DNA from: Flavobacterium hydrocarbonoxydans
Lineage (GTDB): Bacteria > Bacteroidota > Bacteroidia > Flavobacteriales > Flavobacteriaceae
Assembly: GCF_009789235.1 (NCBI RefSeq)
Contig: NZ_WSTB01000006.1
Coordinates: 267,109-331,108 of the forward strand
DNA: 64,000 nucleotides
Direction of reading: 5' to 3'
Below are positions 8,788-17,615 of the stretch, piece by piece (position 1 is the first letter of the stretch; each line of letters starts with the position of its first letter). A program made the translations under genes and the position numbers. The notes under the pieces are model-generated. The model was given only the letters and a program-made list of their open reading frames with translations, made no database searches and was not told the DNA's origin.

Positions 8788-9831
8788 TTATCCTTCTTTA
8801 TTGGCCAATTGTCCGCAGGCAGCATCAATATCCTTACCGCGGCTGCGACGTACTTTTACCACTACTCCAATATTTTCTAAGGCTTTTATGTAGGCTAAAA
8901 TAGATTCTTCTGAAGCTTGCTGGAATTCGCCATCATCAATTGGGTTATACTCAATCAAATTGACTTTACAAGGCACGTATTTGCAAAACTTAACCAGGGC
9001 ATCAATCGAAGCTTTATCATCGTTGATTCCTTTCCAGACCACATATTCGTATGAAACCTTATTTTTGGTTTTTTTGTACCAATATTCTAAAGACTCACGC
9101 AAATCTACCAGAGGAAAGTTTTTACTAAAAGGCATAATTCGCGCACGAATTTCGTCGATTGCAGAATGTAATGAAACAGCAAGTTTGAACTTCACATCAT
9201 CATCTGCCATTTTTTTTATCATTTTCGGGATTCCCGATGTTGACACCATGATACGTTTAGGAGACATTCCTAAACCTTCCGGCGATGTTATCATATCAAT
9301 TGCTTTGATGACATTGTTATAGTTCATCAGAGGCTCCCCCATTCCCATAAAAACAATATTCGAAAGCGGATGATTGTGATACAAACGGCTTTCTTTATCA
9401 ATAGCAATTACCTGATCGTAAATTTCGCCCGGTTCCAGGTTTCGCATACGCTTTAAACGTGAAGTAGCGCAAAAATTACAATCTAAGCTACAGCCTACCT
9501 GACTGGAAACACACGCAGTTGTTCTAGTATCGGTAGGAATCAAAACAGATTCTACTACCAAACCATCATGAAGGCGAACAGCATTTTTAACAGTTCCGTC
9601 ACTGCTGCGCTGCATGGTATCTACCTTAATATGGTTGATAACAAAATTATTTTCGAGCATAGCCCTTGTGTTTTTAGCCACATTGGTCATATCCTCAAAA
9701 CTGTGAGCGCCCTTGCTCCATAACCATTCATAAACCTGATTCCCGCGAAAAGCCTGATCCCCATTGGTCACAAAAAAATCACGCAACTGGTCTTTTGATA
9801 AGGCTCTTATATCTTTTTTCTCGATTTGCAT
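8788..9831 (-). CDS. rlmN: 23S rRNA (adenine-2503-C2)-methyltransferase RlmN
   Basis: A radical-SAM enzyme that methylates C2 of A2503 in 23S rRNA, and also A37 of some tRNAs, in the cytoplasm. The iron-sulfur motif CxxxCxxC is CSLDCNFC (Cys114, Cys118, Cys121). The conserved GMGEPLMNY follows, and Cys339 in DAACGQL is the methyl-carrying cysteine near the C-terminus. The 347-residue length is normal. A strong terminator follows it. Confidence 0.95.
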   Translation of the reverse strand: MQIEKKDIRALSKDQLRDFFVTNGDQAFRGNQVYEWLWSKGAHSFEDMTNVAKNTRAMLENNFVINHIKVDTMQRSSDGTVKNAVRLHDGLVVESVLIPTDTRTTACVSSQVGCSLDCNFCATSRLKRMRNLEPGEIYDQVIAIDKESRLYHNHPLSNIVFMGMGEPLMNYNNVIKAIDMITSPEGLGMSPKRIMVSTSGIPKMIKKMADDDVKFKLAVSLHSAIDEIRARIMPFSKNFPLVDLRESLEYWYKKTKNKVSYEYVVWKGINDDKASIDALVKFCKYVPCKVNLIEYNPIDDGEFQQASEESILAYIKALENIGVVVKVRRSRGKDIDAACGQLANKEG

Positions 9832-9990
9832 GCTGCAAAGTTACTAAGTATTTATCGAAACCTTTTCATACCGAGATATTTTTTGTTTTTTAATGAAATA
9901 TTAGTCTTTACAAACTATTTTAAATGATTGAGATTTAAAAAATTTCATTCGGAAAAAAACTTTATATTTAATCTTTTAAAATGCTAAATT

Positions 9991-10008
9991 TTGGCACGAG
10001 AATTGTCT
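9991..10008 (+). promoter_or_regulatory. Sigma54-like promoter (-24/-12)
   Basis: TTGGCACGAGAATTGTCT matches the sigma54 consensus TGGCAC-N5-TTGCW. GG and the -12 dinucleotide are exactly 10 bases apart; the only key deviation is GT for GC at -12. The predicted transcript start is near 10018, followed by a small hairpin (GGTTA / TAACC, 10012-10030). The gap from 9832 to 10132 holds no other feature I recognise. Confidence 0.5.
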
Positions 10009-10132
10009 TTCGGTTACACGAAAGATAACCCTACAAAAATTACCGGCCATAGTTTTTGTATCGTAATGAAAATTACTGTTTTTCAAAATCCAACCTTTAT
10101 ATTATTATAACAATTTAAAAAACATTATTATC

Positions 10133-10468
10133 ATGAAAAAACAAATTTTAAGTTTAGCCCTTATCGCGTTAGTAGCATTCTCTGTACAATCTTGTGGAGA
10201 CAAAAAAGAAGAAACAAAAGCAGAAGAAGAATTGACTCTTGGAAACAAAGTAGATTCGTTAACAACTGATATCGAACAAGCAAAAGACACGGCCGTGACC
10301 AAAGTTGAAAATGCTGCTGAAGATGTAAAAGATGCTACTAAAAAAGCCGCTGAAGACGTAAAAGATGCCACTAAAAAGGCCGCAGAAAAAGCCGAAGCTG
10401 CTGCTAAAGCTGCCAAAGACGGAACTGTACAAACAGCTAAAGACGTTGATGCTGCCTTGAAAAAATAG
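10133..10468 (+). CDS. Small alanine/lysine-rich helical lipoprotein
   Basis: A 111-residue protein with a lipoprotein signal (LVAFSVQSC). The body is almost entirely charged amphipathic helix with two tandem copies of AAEDVKDATKKAAE and more Ala/Lys/Glu-rich sequence. It resembles stress-related YtxH/apolipoprotein-like small proteins. It probably sits in the periplasm or outer membrane and may stabilise the envelope; this is inference. A sigma54-like promoter lies about 140 bases upstream and a clear terminator follows, so it is likely transcribed alone. It shares its style with the lipoprotein at 63116. Confidence 0.7.
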   Translation: MKKQILSLALIALVAFSVQSCGDKKEETKAEEELTLGNKVDSLTTDIEQAKDTAVTKVENAAEDVKDATKKAAEDVKDATKKAAEKAEAAAKAAKDGTVQTAKDVDAALKK

Positions 10469-10486
10469 TCTTCGATGACAATTTGT

Positions 10487-10517
10487 AAAACCATTCGCTA
10501 CAACGAATGGTTTTTTT
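10487..10517 (+). terminator. Intrinsic terminator of the small lipoprotein gene
   Basis: Stem AAAACCATTCG with CGAATGGTTTT and a T run, about 20 bases after the stop codon. Confidence 0.85.
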
Positions 10518-10545
10518 ATGCCTAAAAGTTACCCGATATTTTTTG

Positions 10546-10553
10546 TATTTTTG
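10546..10553 (+). promoter_or_regulatory. Bacteroidota -7 element of the O-methyltransferase gene
   Basis: TATTTTTG matches the TAnnTTTG element used by the main sigma factor in this phylum and lies 26 bases ahead of the start codon. Confidence 0.5.
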
Positions 10554-10578
10554 CAATTCAATTTAGAAGACACTACAC

Positions 10579-11220
10579 ATGCATTTTATCTCTCAAGATT
10601 TAGAAGATTATATCGAACAACATTCTGAAAACGAACCAGAATTACTAGCGAAACTTAACAAGGAAACGTACCAAAAAATATTATTACCCCGAATGTTAAG
10701 CGGACATTTTCAGGGTCGTGTTTTGAGCATGCTGTCTAAACTAATCCGTCCTGTAAATATTCTGGAAATCGGGACTTATACCGGTTACGCTGCTTTGTGC
10801 TTGTGCGAGGGAATGCAGGAAAACGGACAATTGCACACGATTGATATCAAGGAAGAATTAGTAGATTTTCAGCGAAAGTATTTTGATGCATCACCTTGGG
10901 GAAAACAAATTTTTCAGCATTTGGGTGAAGCGGTTGATATCATTCCAACTTTGGATGTAAAGTTTGATCTGGTTTTTATTGATGCAGATAAAGAAAATTA
11001 CCTGAATTACTGGGAAATGATTGTTCCGAAAATGAATAAAGGCGGAATTATCCTGTCTGATAATGTGTTGTGGAGCGGAAAAATTCTGGAACCAGTTCAT
11101 CCGAATGATGTGAGTACCAAAGTGCTTCTGGAATATAATTTACTTTTGAAAAATGATCCTCGTGTAGAAACGGTTTTATTGCCTATTCGTGATGGACTGA
11201 CGGTTAGTAGGGTTTTGTAA
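10579..11220 (+). CDS. O-methyltransferase, family 3
   Basis: A 213-residue SAM-dependent methyltransferase of the catechol/caffeoyl-CoA type. Visible motifs are LEIGTYTGYAALCL (SAM loop, about 56-69), the acidic segment HTIDIKEELVDFQ, the metal-site VFIDADKENYLNYWE and DNVLWSGKI. Family members methylate hydroxyl groups with a divalent metal; the substrate here is unknown. It stands alone between two terminator-like structures, with a TAnnTTTG promoter element just upstream. Confidence 0.88.
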   Translation: MHFISQDLEDYIEQHSENEPELLAKLNKETYQKILLPRMLSGHFQGRVLSMLSKLIRPVNILEIGTYTGYAALCLCEGMQENGQLHTIDIKEELVDFQRKYFDASPWGKQIFQHLGEAVDIIPTLDVKFDLVFIDADKENYLNYWEMIVPKMNKGGIILSDNVLWSGKILEPVHPNDVSTKVLLEYNLLLKNDPRVETVLLPIRDGLTVSRVL

Positions 11221-11285
11221 AAGGCGCTAAGGCTCTGAGGCTCTAAGATTCTAAGGCTTTTTTTTCCTTGTTTGAACTTCAAGAT

Positions 11286-11422
11286 TTGAATAGCCTCCAG
11301 TTTTAACTGGAGGAATATAATTTATCATAAAAAAAGGCTTTAGCCAAATAGATTCTTTATTTTGGCTAAAGCCTTTTCCTTAAACTCTTAATTACCTCCA
11401 GTTAAAACTGGAGGCTATTCAA
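11286..11422. repeat. Nested inverted-repeat element, copy 1
   Basis: Perfect 28-bp terminal inverted repeats (11286-11313 and 11395-11422), each itself containing the palindrome CCTCCAGTTTTAACTGGAGG or its near equivalent. Inside is a second inverted repeat, AAGGCTTTAGCCAAA (11334) with TTTGGCTAAAGCCTT (11361). There is no coding capacity. It shares architecture with the element at 45917. The stretch 11221-11280 before it holds CTAAGGCTCTGAGG-like low-complexity repeats. Confidence 0.85.
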
Positions 11423-11436
11423 AAAAATAATTCATA

Positions 11437-12153
11437 ATGAATCATAACTCCCAAATAAACTCTGATGGTTTTGCAATTATTAATTCGGTTTACACTGAAA
11501 ATGAAATAGACGAAATTATTTCTTTAATTGAAAATAGCACCAAAGACAAAACCGAAAATACCACTTTTAGAAAATCGGAAGATTTATTTGCGATCAGACA
11601 ATTTCATAAAGAAATTCCTGAAACATTAGCTTTTATTTTTAATGAGAAATTAAAAAAAATTATAAATTCAAATTTTGGAGAAGACTATTTTATAACCAAA
11701 TCTATTTATTTTGACAAACCTGAAAAATCGAATTGGTTTGTAGCATATCATCAGGATTTGACTATTTCTGTAAATCAAAAAACAGAAGTTGTTAATTTTA
11801 AAAACTGGACGGTAAAGCAAAATCAGTTCGCTGTTCAGCCACCAAACGAGATTTTAGAAAACAATTTCACGATTCGGATTCATCTTGATAAAACGACAAA
11901 AGATAATGGTGCATTGAAAGTGATTAACAATTCGCATTCGAAAGGTGTTTTTAAAGTTGATGATTTAGAACTGGAAAATGAAACGATTTGTGAAGTTGAA
12001 AAAGGCGGGATTATGATGATGAAACCTTTATTATTTCATGCTTCAAACAAAACTACAAACAACGAAAGAAGGCGTGTTATTCATATTGAATTCAGCAATC
12101 AGCAACTTCCTGATGGATTGGAATGGAGTGAGAAAACTGTTTTTCATGATTAA
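11437..12153 (+). CDS. Phytanoyl-CoA dioxygenase family protein
   Basis: A 238-residue member of the Fe(II)/2-oxoglutarate oxygenases (PhyH-like). The facial triad is probably His-x-Asp in YHQDLTISV and the distal His in LLFHASNKTTNNERRRVIHI, where the Arg would bind 2-oxoglutarate. It should hydroxylate a small molecule or lipid; the substrate is unknown. The start overlaps nothing and lies only 14 bases after the nested repeat element, which therefore sits in its promoter region. Confidence 0.75.
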   Translation: MNHNSQINSDGFAIINSVYTENEIDEIISLIENSTKDKTENTTFRKSEDLFAIRQFHKEIPETLAFIFNEKLKKIINSNFGEDYFITKSIYFDKPEKSNWFVAYHQDLTISVNQKTEVVNFKNWTVKQNQFAVQPPNEILENNFTIRIHLDKTTKDNGALKVINNSHSKGVFKVDDLELENETICEVEKGGIMMMKPLLFHASNKTTNNERRRVIHIEFSNQQLPDGLEWSEKTVFHD

Positions 12154-12177
12154 TTCCTTCTTATGAAAATGAGTGCC

Positions 12178-12260
12178 CTAGCCCAGATAGAAGTGTAAAT
12201 CCTTTTGTCTCGCTTCTTTAGCGAGGCAAAAGATTGAAACGGATAGCTGGAAATAGCTCC
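12178..12260 (+). repeat. Covarying hairpin repeat, copy A
   Basis: Core pattern: GATAGAAGTG(G/T)AAATCC, then a hairpin beginning CTTTTGT and ending ACAAAAG or CAAAAG, then ATTGAAACGGATAGC. Here the hairpin arms are TCTCGC and GCGAGg. It lies between a plus and a minus gene. Other copies are at 27851, 42300, 45779 and 54215. Confidence 0.75.
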
Positions 12261-12314
12261 TAATAAAAATCTCAGCAACTTAGAATCTTAGTCACTTAGA
12301 AACTTTTTTAAAAT

Positions 12315-12878
12315 CTATCCCGGAAAATAACGGGGTTTTAGTTTTTGATAGATTTTGAACATTGTAAATCCGAAAAGCGCTCCAAAGAAATAACCTGTTA
12401 AGATATCTCCCGGGTAATGCAATCCTAAGTAAATTCGGCTATAGGCAAAAACAAGAGGCCATAAAAATAAAAGTCCTAAATATTTGAAATGGCGTTTTAA
12501 GACAAAATATAAAAAGGTGGCTACTGCCATAGTATTGGCGGCGTGTCCTGAGAAAAAACTATATGATTTTCTAACCTGAACAACACGAATAATCTTGTTG
12601 ATTTCGGGATTGTTACAAGGTCGTAAACGCTCGAAAGTGTGTTTAAAAAGATTGGTAATCTGATCGGTAAAAGTGATTAAAACGGCTATAAAAAGCACTA
12701 AAAACAAGAGTTGTTTTCCGCCTATTTTTTTGTAAATCACATAAAACATCAGCAAAAAAAATGGTGTCCAATTGAGCTGATTGGTGATAATTAACCAAAG
12801 TTTATCGAATGTTTCTGAACCTAAACTATTAAGATATACTAATAAACGAGAGTCTAATTCTTGTATTTTTTCAAGCAT
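12315..12878 (-). CDS. PAP2-family membrane phosphatase
   Basis: A 187-residue membrane protein with about five to six hydrophobic helices and the three PAP2 signature blocks: KHTFERLRPC, FFSGHAANTM and SRIYLGLHYPGDILTG (catalytic His in the last two). Family members remove phosphate from lipid phosphates such as undecaprenyl diphosphate or phosphatidic acid; the substrate is not evident here. Its ATG shares one base with the stop of the tat-like gene upstream (TAATG), so the two are likely co-translated. Confidence 0.88.
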   Translation of the reverse strand: MLEKIQELDSRLLVYLNSLGSETFDKLWLIITNQLNWTPFFLLMFYVIYKKIGGKQLLFLVLFIAVLITFTDQITNLFKHTFERLRPCNNPEINKIIRVVQVRKSYSFFSGHAANTMAVATFLYFVLKRHFKYLGLLFLWPLVFAYSRIYLGLHYPGDILTGYFFGALFGFTMFKIYQKLKPRYFPG

Positions 12879-13225
12879 TATAGTTGGCGTTTTACAGGTC
12901 CTGAGATTGAATCTATGTCTTCTTTTACTTTATTGATTTCGGCAGCAGTATCGCCTAATAAATTGGTAGAATCACCCAGTAAATTAGTTCTGGCATTGCT
13001 AATTTCGGCATTGATATTTCCGGTCATGTCGTTCAAAGATTTTGCATCAAGCCCATTAGCCTCTGCTCCTTTTTGAATTTCGCTTTTAATATCGTTTGTC
13101 GCGTTTTTAAGCTGCGCCATTGCTTTTCCCATTGTGCGGGCAATTTCCGGCACCTTGTCAGAACCAAAAAGCATTAATACTATAAACATGATGAAAATTA
13201 ATTCTCCTCCTCCTATACCAAACAT
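12878..13225 (-). CDS. Sec-independent (Tat) translocase protein TatA/TatB-like
   Basis: A 115-residue protein with one N-terminal membrane helix (about 7-21), the turn FGSDKVPEIAR, then an amphipathic helix and a long polar tail with Asn/Asp/Ser. This is the standard layout of TatA/TatB/TatE, which forms the pore for folded proteins with twin-arginine signals. The gene overlaps the PAP2 gene by one base. There is no tatC nearby. Assignment to A or B cannot be made from sequence alone. Confidence 0.85.
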   Translation of the reverse strand: MFGIGGGELIFIMFIVLMLFGSDKVPEIARTMGKAMAQLKNATNDIKSEIQKGAEANGLDAKSLNDMTGNINAEISNARTNLLGDSTNLLGDTAAEINKVKEDIDSISGPVKRQL

Positions 13226-13293
13226 ATCGTTTTATTTTTAGTGCAACAAAGATATTAAATTTTGTAGCTGAGAGTTTTAAAATTTACTTAAAA

Positions 13294-13319
13294 AAAAAGA
13301 CTCTTTTCAGAGTCTTTTT
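13294..13319 (-). terminator. Terminator after the M1 peptidase gene
   Basis: Stem AAAAAGACTC with GAGTCTTTTT around a TTTTCA loop, about 10 bases downstream of the minus-strand peptidase gene. Confidence 0.8.
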
Positions 13320-13329
13320 AGCTTTATGT

Positions 13330-15573
13330 TTAGTCAAATTTTGACTTTTCTTCTACTTTTGGCCAAGCATTGTTGGTTACATCAATATCAGCAGTCATTA
13401 ATTTTGGGTCAATCTGAATGCTTTTTATAGCTTTTGAAGTAGCATATACCTTTTTAGCGGTATCATTGCTTTTTCTCCAGATTTGCGCCGGATACTGGAA
13501 GTTTTCTTTTGTTCCGTCTTCGTAAGTTAACTCAACCAAAATAGGCATAATCATTCCGCCTGGTTTGTTAAACTCTACTTCGTAGAAATATTTAGGCGAT
13601 TTTAAAGCTGCTTTTTCTTCGGCAGTAAAAGTTTGGTTTACGTAATCTGCTAATGGTTTTACATCTTCTACTTTTAATGCTTTTTTGTTTGAAGCACTTA
13701 CCTCAGCATTGTCTCCGGCCACTAGATATACAAATGGTCCTTTGTCATACCCGAAACGTCCTTTTCTAACTTTTACGTCTTTAAGATCTGCGGTTGGAGT
13801 CTCAGAAACATAATATTGTTTTACCTCTTTGATTCCGATATCTACAAAATCTGTTGAGTAAAACCATCCTCTGAAAAACCAGTCTAAATCTACAGCAGAT
13901 GCGTCTTCCATAGTTCTGAAGAAATCTTCAGGAGTTGGGTGTTTGAATTTCCAACGGTTTGCATACGTTCTGAAAGCATAATCAAACAATTCTCTTCCCA
14001 TTACTACTTCTCTTAAAATATTAAGACCTGTAGCCGGTTTTCCGTAAGCGTTATTCCCAAATTGGTGAATAGTCTCAGAGTTCGACATAATTGGTTCTAA
14101 AAACTTTTGGTCACCACTCATGTAAGGAACAATATTTTTTGCAGGTCCACGTCTTGAAGGGAAGTTAGTTCCTAATTCCTGTTCAGCCATATACTCCATA
14201 AAAGAGTTCAACCCCTCATCCATCCAGGTCCATTGACGTTCATCTGAGTTCACAATCATTGGAAAAAAAGTATGCCCCACTTCGTGAATTACCACGCCAA
14301 TCATTCCGTTTTTAATTTGCTCACTAGTTACGCCATTTTCGTCAGGACGACCAAAATTCCAACAAATCATAGGGTATTCCATACCCTGATCTTCTGCAGA
14401 AACTGAAACTGCTTTTGGATAAGGATAATCGAATGTATGCGATGAGTAGCTTTTTAAAGTATGCGCCACTGTTCTTGTAGAAGTTTCTTCCCAAAGCGGA
14501 TTGGCTTCTTTCGGGTAAAGAGATTCTGCCATCACTACTTTTCCACCTAATTGTACAGCCATTGCATCGTAGATGAATTTTCTTGAAGAAGCAATACCAA
14601 AATCACGAACGTTTTTAGCACTAAATTTCCATGTTTTTTTCTTTTCAGAAAATCCTTTTTCAGCTGCTTCAGCCTCGGCTTGTGTTACAATTATAACAGG
14701 TTTGTCAAAAGATTTTTGCGCCTGCTCGTAACGTTTTACCTGCTCAGCTGTAAAAACTTCGCTTCTGTTTGTTAGTTCTCCTGTAGCATCGACTACGTGA
14801 TCTGCAGGTGCAGTAAAGTTGACATCAAAATTTCCAAAAGGCAAAGCAAACTCTCCGCTTCCCCAGAATTGCATATTTTGCCATCCTTCCACATCATTGT
14901 AAACTGCCATTCTTGGGTAAAACTGAGCTATTACGTATAATTTATTTCCTTCTTTTTCAAACAATTCATAACCTGAACGTCCGCCTTCTTTTTGGTAATT
15001 GTTGATATTGTACCACCATTTGATAGCCAGTACAATTTTTTCTCCTGCTTTTAATGGAGTTGCCAAATTAATACGCATCATCGTTTCGTTGATGGTATAG
15101 GACATCGCATTTCCTTTAGCATCTTTTACAGACTCTATGTTAAAACCACGCTCTAAATCTTTTTTCAGATAGTCGCTTGCGAATTTATCCAATGGTAAAA
15201 CCTGATTGATTTTTTCGCTTTCTACTAAAGAAGATTGCGTATTGGCTTTCGCCTGATTTTGGTCTAACTGAATCCACAAATATTCTAAATTATCAGGTGA
15301 ATTATTAGAATACGTGATGATTTCAGAACCGGTTAATTTTGAATTTTTATCGTCTAATTCAACATCAATCTTATAATCAGCCTGCTGCTGGTAATACGCT
15401 GGGCCCGGAGCACCGGATGCCGTACGGAACATATTTGGGGTCGCCAACAAGTCGTACATCTGACTGAACTTATTGGTATCATACTTACCTTGCTGTTTTG
15501 GGGCAACAGAAGTATTTTTCTCCTGAGCCATCAACAGGGCAGGAAAAATTAATAATAATGAAAGTTTTTTCAT
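13330..15573 (-). CDS. Secreted M1-family metallopeptidase
   Basis: A 747-residue aminopeptidase-like protein. It has a signal peptide (MKKLSLLLIFPALLMAQ). The zinc site is HEVGH (His430, Glu431, His434) with the third ligand Glu453 in WMDEGLNSF. An N-terminal beta domain (about 60-300) precedes the catalytic domain. The canonical GAMEN motif is not intact; DQGMEYP fills the position. No type IX C-terminal signal was seen, so it is probably periplasmic or outer-membrane associated. It is the last gene of a minus-strand run behind DUF6702 and four tandem paralogues, with its own terminator. Confidence 0.9.
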   Translation of the reverse strand: MKKLSLLLIFPALLMAQEKNTSVAPKQQGKYDTNKFSQMYDLLATPNMFRTASGAPGPAYYQQQADYKIDVELDDKNSKLTGSEIITYSNNSPDNLEYLWIQLDQNQAKANTQSSLVESEKINQVLPLDKFASDYLKKDLERGFNIESVKDAKGNAMSYTINETMMRINLATPLKAGEKIVLAIKWWYNINNYQKEGGRSGYELFEKEGNKLYVIAQFYPRMAVYNDVEGWQNMQFWGSGEFALPFGNFDVNFTAPADHVVDATGELTNRSEVFTAEQVKRYEQAQKSFDKPVIIVTQAEAEAAEKGFSEKKKTWKFSAKNVRDFGIASSRKFIYDAMAVQLGGKVVMAESLYPKEANPLWEETSTRTVAHTLKSYSSHTFDYPYPKAVSVSAEDQGMEYPMICWNFGRPDENGVTSEQIKNGMIGVVIHEVGHTFFPMIVNSDERQWTWMDEGLNSFMEYMAEQELGTNFPSRRGPAKNIVPYMSGDQKFLEPIMSNSETIHQFGNNAYGKPATGLNILREVVMGRELFDYAFRTYANRWKFKHPTPEDFFRTMEDASAVDLDWFFRGWFYSTDFVDIGIKEVKQYYVSETPTADLKDVKVRKGRFGYDKGPFVYLVAGDNAEVSASNKKALKVEDVKPLADYVNQTFTAEEKAALKSPKYFYEVEFNKPGGMIMPILVELTYEDGTKENFQYPAQIWRKSNDTAKKVYATSKAIKSIQIDPKLMTADIDVTNNAWPKVEEKSKFD

Positions 15574-15638
15574 AAGTGTTTTTTGGGATTTTTTGAAGCT
15601 GTGAAAATAATAATTAAAATGATAATTTTATATATTAT

Positions 15639-16145
15639 TTAGTACTTTAACACTTCTTTCCTTGAAGAATCTGTAAAAAGCACGGTCTTTTTACCCCCAA
15701 ATGCTGAAATATGCGTAATGTTTTGCTGCTCAGGATTCCAATCAAGTAAAACTGCATTTGAAATTTCTAAAGTTGTAAATTTCTGGATGTCTTTGATTCG
15801 GGAATAACAAACCAAAACATCATCAGCTTCAATTTCTTTTGACAAAAAAGTTATAACCTTTGTCTGTCCGTTAATTTTTATAGTAAAGTTTTCCGAAAGG
15901 TATTTTTTTAACAACTCTACATCAGCTGCCGTTTCTTTATCGGTACCCAGAAACGTCTTTTTATTGTATTTTTTTTCGATTCCTTTATTTAAGTCATCCA
16001 CAAAAATTCGGGATGTGATTTGAATCATTTTTTTATCAGCTGCATAATTTACCTGATAAACTCCCATATAAAACTTATGAAATGCAAAAGCCGATAATGA
16101 CAATACTATTATTGCCAGCAAGGGATACACTATTATTTTTTTCAT
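15639..16145 (-). CDS. DUF6702 family exported protein
   Basis: A 168-residue protein with an N-terminal membrane or signal segment (about 5-25). The body (YMGVYQVNYAADKKMIQITSR, then an acidic C-terminal part) fits the DUF6702 family, which has no known function. It overlaps the preceding gene by 4 bases (ATGA) and lies 65 bases before the M1 peptidase gene, so the three are probably one transcript. In other Bacteroidota I recall DUF6702 next to M1 peptidases; not verified here. Confidence 0.65.
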   Translation of the reverse strand: MKKIIVYPLLAIIVLSLSAFAFHKFYMGVYQVNYAADKKMIQITSRIFVDDLNKGIEKKYNKKTFLGTDKETAADVELLKKYLSENFTIKINGQTKVITFLSKEIEADDVLVCYSRIKDIQKFTTLEISNAVLLDWNPEQQNITHISAFGGKKTVLFTDSSRKEVLKY

Positions 16146-16897
16146 TTCTCAGCAATCGTAACTTTTTTAAACTCCTGGTTTTTTTTAATTAAAAAATCCA
16201 TTAACAAAAACTGATCATCTGGTTTTAAGTATTTCTTAGATTCAGCATCATTAGAACAATACAATAAAAACAATTCTATTTCATCAGGTTTTAGATTTAG
16301 CGTTTTGTTATAAAAATCTGAGGTGAAATTTAGTTTGGCATATTCAATAAAAGCAACATCTGTTATCTCCTCTTCTTTAACCTCATCTTTTTTACGCAAT
16401 AATTTTTTTACATCTTTAAAAATTCGAACAAAGTCCATTCCGTATTTTATGGTCTGATCAGACATCATTGCGATGTTTTTTGCTGTTGATTGTTTATCGT
16501 CTTCAAACTGGGTATCAACAATTCTCTGTGAATTCGCCTGAAAAGCTTTTACTTTTAGCTCCTTCCCTACAATTACTTCTTTCAACTGATTATTAACCAA
16601 ATCTAATTGTACTAAAAAAAGAAATTCAGCACAATTTTTTTCAGTAAGTACGATTTTTTTAGACAGAAAAGCCGAACTTGAAAAGAGTAAAGTATCTTTA
16701 GGTCTTGCCAGAATATCAAATAAACCGCTAGGGCTGATAAACGTTCTGGTATGTGTATTAACATTCAGTACATAACCACTTTCCAATGCAACAGAATCAT
16801 TAACAACCTGACCATGAAGTGGTTTTCTTGAAAATGTCTGTCCCATTACAAATTGACAAAACATACATAGTACTACGATTCCAATTTTATTTTTCAT
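16142..16897 (-). CDS. Secreted CarboxypepD_reg-like protein, tandem paralogue 4
   Basis: A 251-residue exported protein (signal peptide ending VMGQ). An N-terminal carboxypeptidase-regulatory-like beta domain (about 22-100) is followed by an alpha-rich region. It is the most divergent of four tandem relatives: the LGIVPxGQKTYT block is missing and a Lys/Glu-rich segment replaces it. The ATG at 16897 is preferred to the TTG at 16903; either lies inside the end of the previous gene (11 bases of overlap). It also overlaps the DUF6702 gene by 4 bases. Function unknown. Confidence 0.65.
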   Translation of the reverse strand: MKNKIGIVVLCMFCQFVMGQTFSRKPLHGQVVNDSVALESGYVLNVNTHTRTFISPSGLFDILARPKDTLLFSSSAFLSKKIVLTEKNCAEFLFLVQLDLVNNQLKEVIVGKELKVKAFQANSQRIVDTQFEDDKQSTAKNIAMMSDQTIKYGMDFVRIFKDVKKLLRKKDEVKEEEITDVAFIEYAKLNFTSDFYNKTLNLKPDEIELFLLYCSNDAESKKYLKPDDQFLLMDFLIKKNQEFKKVTIAEK

Positions 16898-17615
16898 TTT
16901 CAAGAATTTTAAGATATTGTTGTGCTAAATTTGTTATTAAAAACATACTCATCGTTTTGTTCTTCGTATTCAAAGATACAGCAAATTCAGCATCATTCAC
17001 ACAAAAAAGTTGAAATCCTTTAATATCGTCAACCGGAATTTTGAGTCTTTCTGTATAATAAACCTCCTCAAAAAGATACTCTAATTTACGAAATAACATT
17101 TCTTTTTTCTCCACTACGATTTCTTTTTTTATCATCGCTTTACGTCCTGATATCGAATTTAATATTCCATCAATACCTCCTCCGGTAGTGGCTGTATAAA
17201 GTTTCCTTTCGGCCGGCGTATATGTTTTTTGACCACGCGGAACAATCCCTAAATTCTCGGCATTTATATGTGCATTTTCGTTTACAATCACCTCATCAAG
17301 CTCAACCTGTCGGGCTGTCATTTTAACCTTAAGCGTAGGAGCAGCCAAGTCATCAGCGGTGATTCTAAGTTTTAATGGCTCCAGATTTACTGCCGAAAAA
17401 ACCAAAACATCTCCCTCTTTTACCACAATAGAAAACATTCCGTTTTCGTCGGATACAGTTGTATGCTGTGTGTTATTATTGATAATGTTTATACCTTCAA
17501 TTGTGGTGGATTGCTCAAAGGTCTGCCCAAAAATTTCTTTGGCACCAGAAGTCTGTCCCAAAGCAATTTGAAAAACAAATAAAAGAAAAACTAAATACGT
17601 ATTATTTATTTTCAC
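16887..17615 (-). CDS. Secreted CarboxypepD_reg-like protein, tandem paralogue 3
   Basis: A 242-residue exported protein with a GTG start inside the previous gene (14 bases of overlap). The signal peptide ends in ALGQ. The N-terminal beta domain resembles the one before TonB-dependent receptor plugs (VSDENGMFSIVVKEGDVLVFS). A conserved block follows, LGIVPRGQKTYTPAERKLYT, then a helical C-terminal part (SISGRKAMIKKE, VDDIKGFQLF). It is very similar to its neighbours upstream, so it arose by tandem duplication. Function unknown. Confidence 0.7.
   Translation of the reverse strand: MKINNTYLVFLLFVFQIALGQTSGAKEIFGQTFEQSTTIEGINIINNNTQHTTVSDENGMFSIVVKEGDVLVFSAVNLEPLKLRITADDLAAPTLKVKMTARQVELDEVIVNENAHINAENLGIVPRGQKTYTPAERKLYTATTGGGIDGILNSISGRKAMIKKEIVVEKKEMLFRKLEYLFEEVYYTERLKIPVDDIKGFQLFCVNDAEFAVSLNTKNKTMSMFLITNLAQQYLKILENEK

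Noticed and set aside
10105..10494. Minus-strand open frame opposite the small lipoprotein
   Set aside because: It mirrors the repetitive plus-strand gene, which has a lipobox, promoter and terminator. The same applies to the frame opposite 63116.
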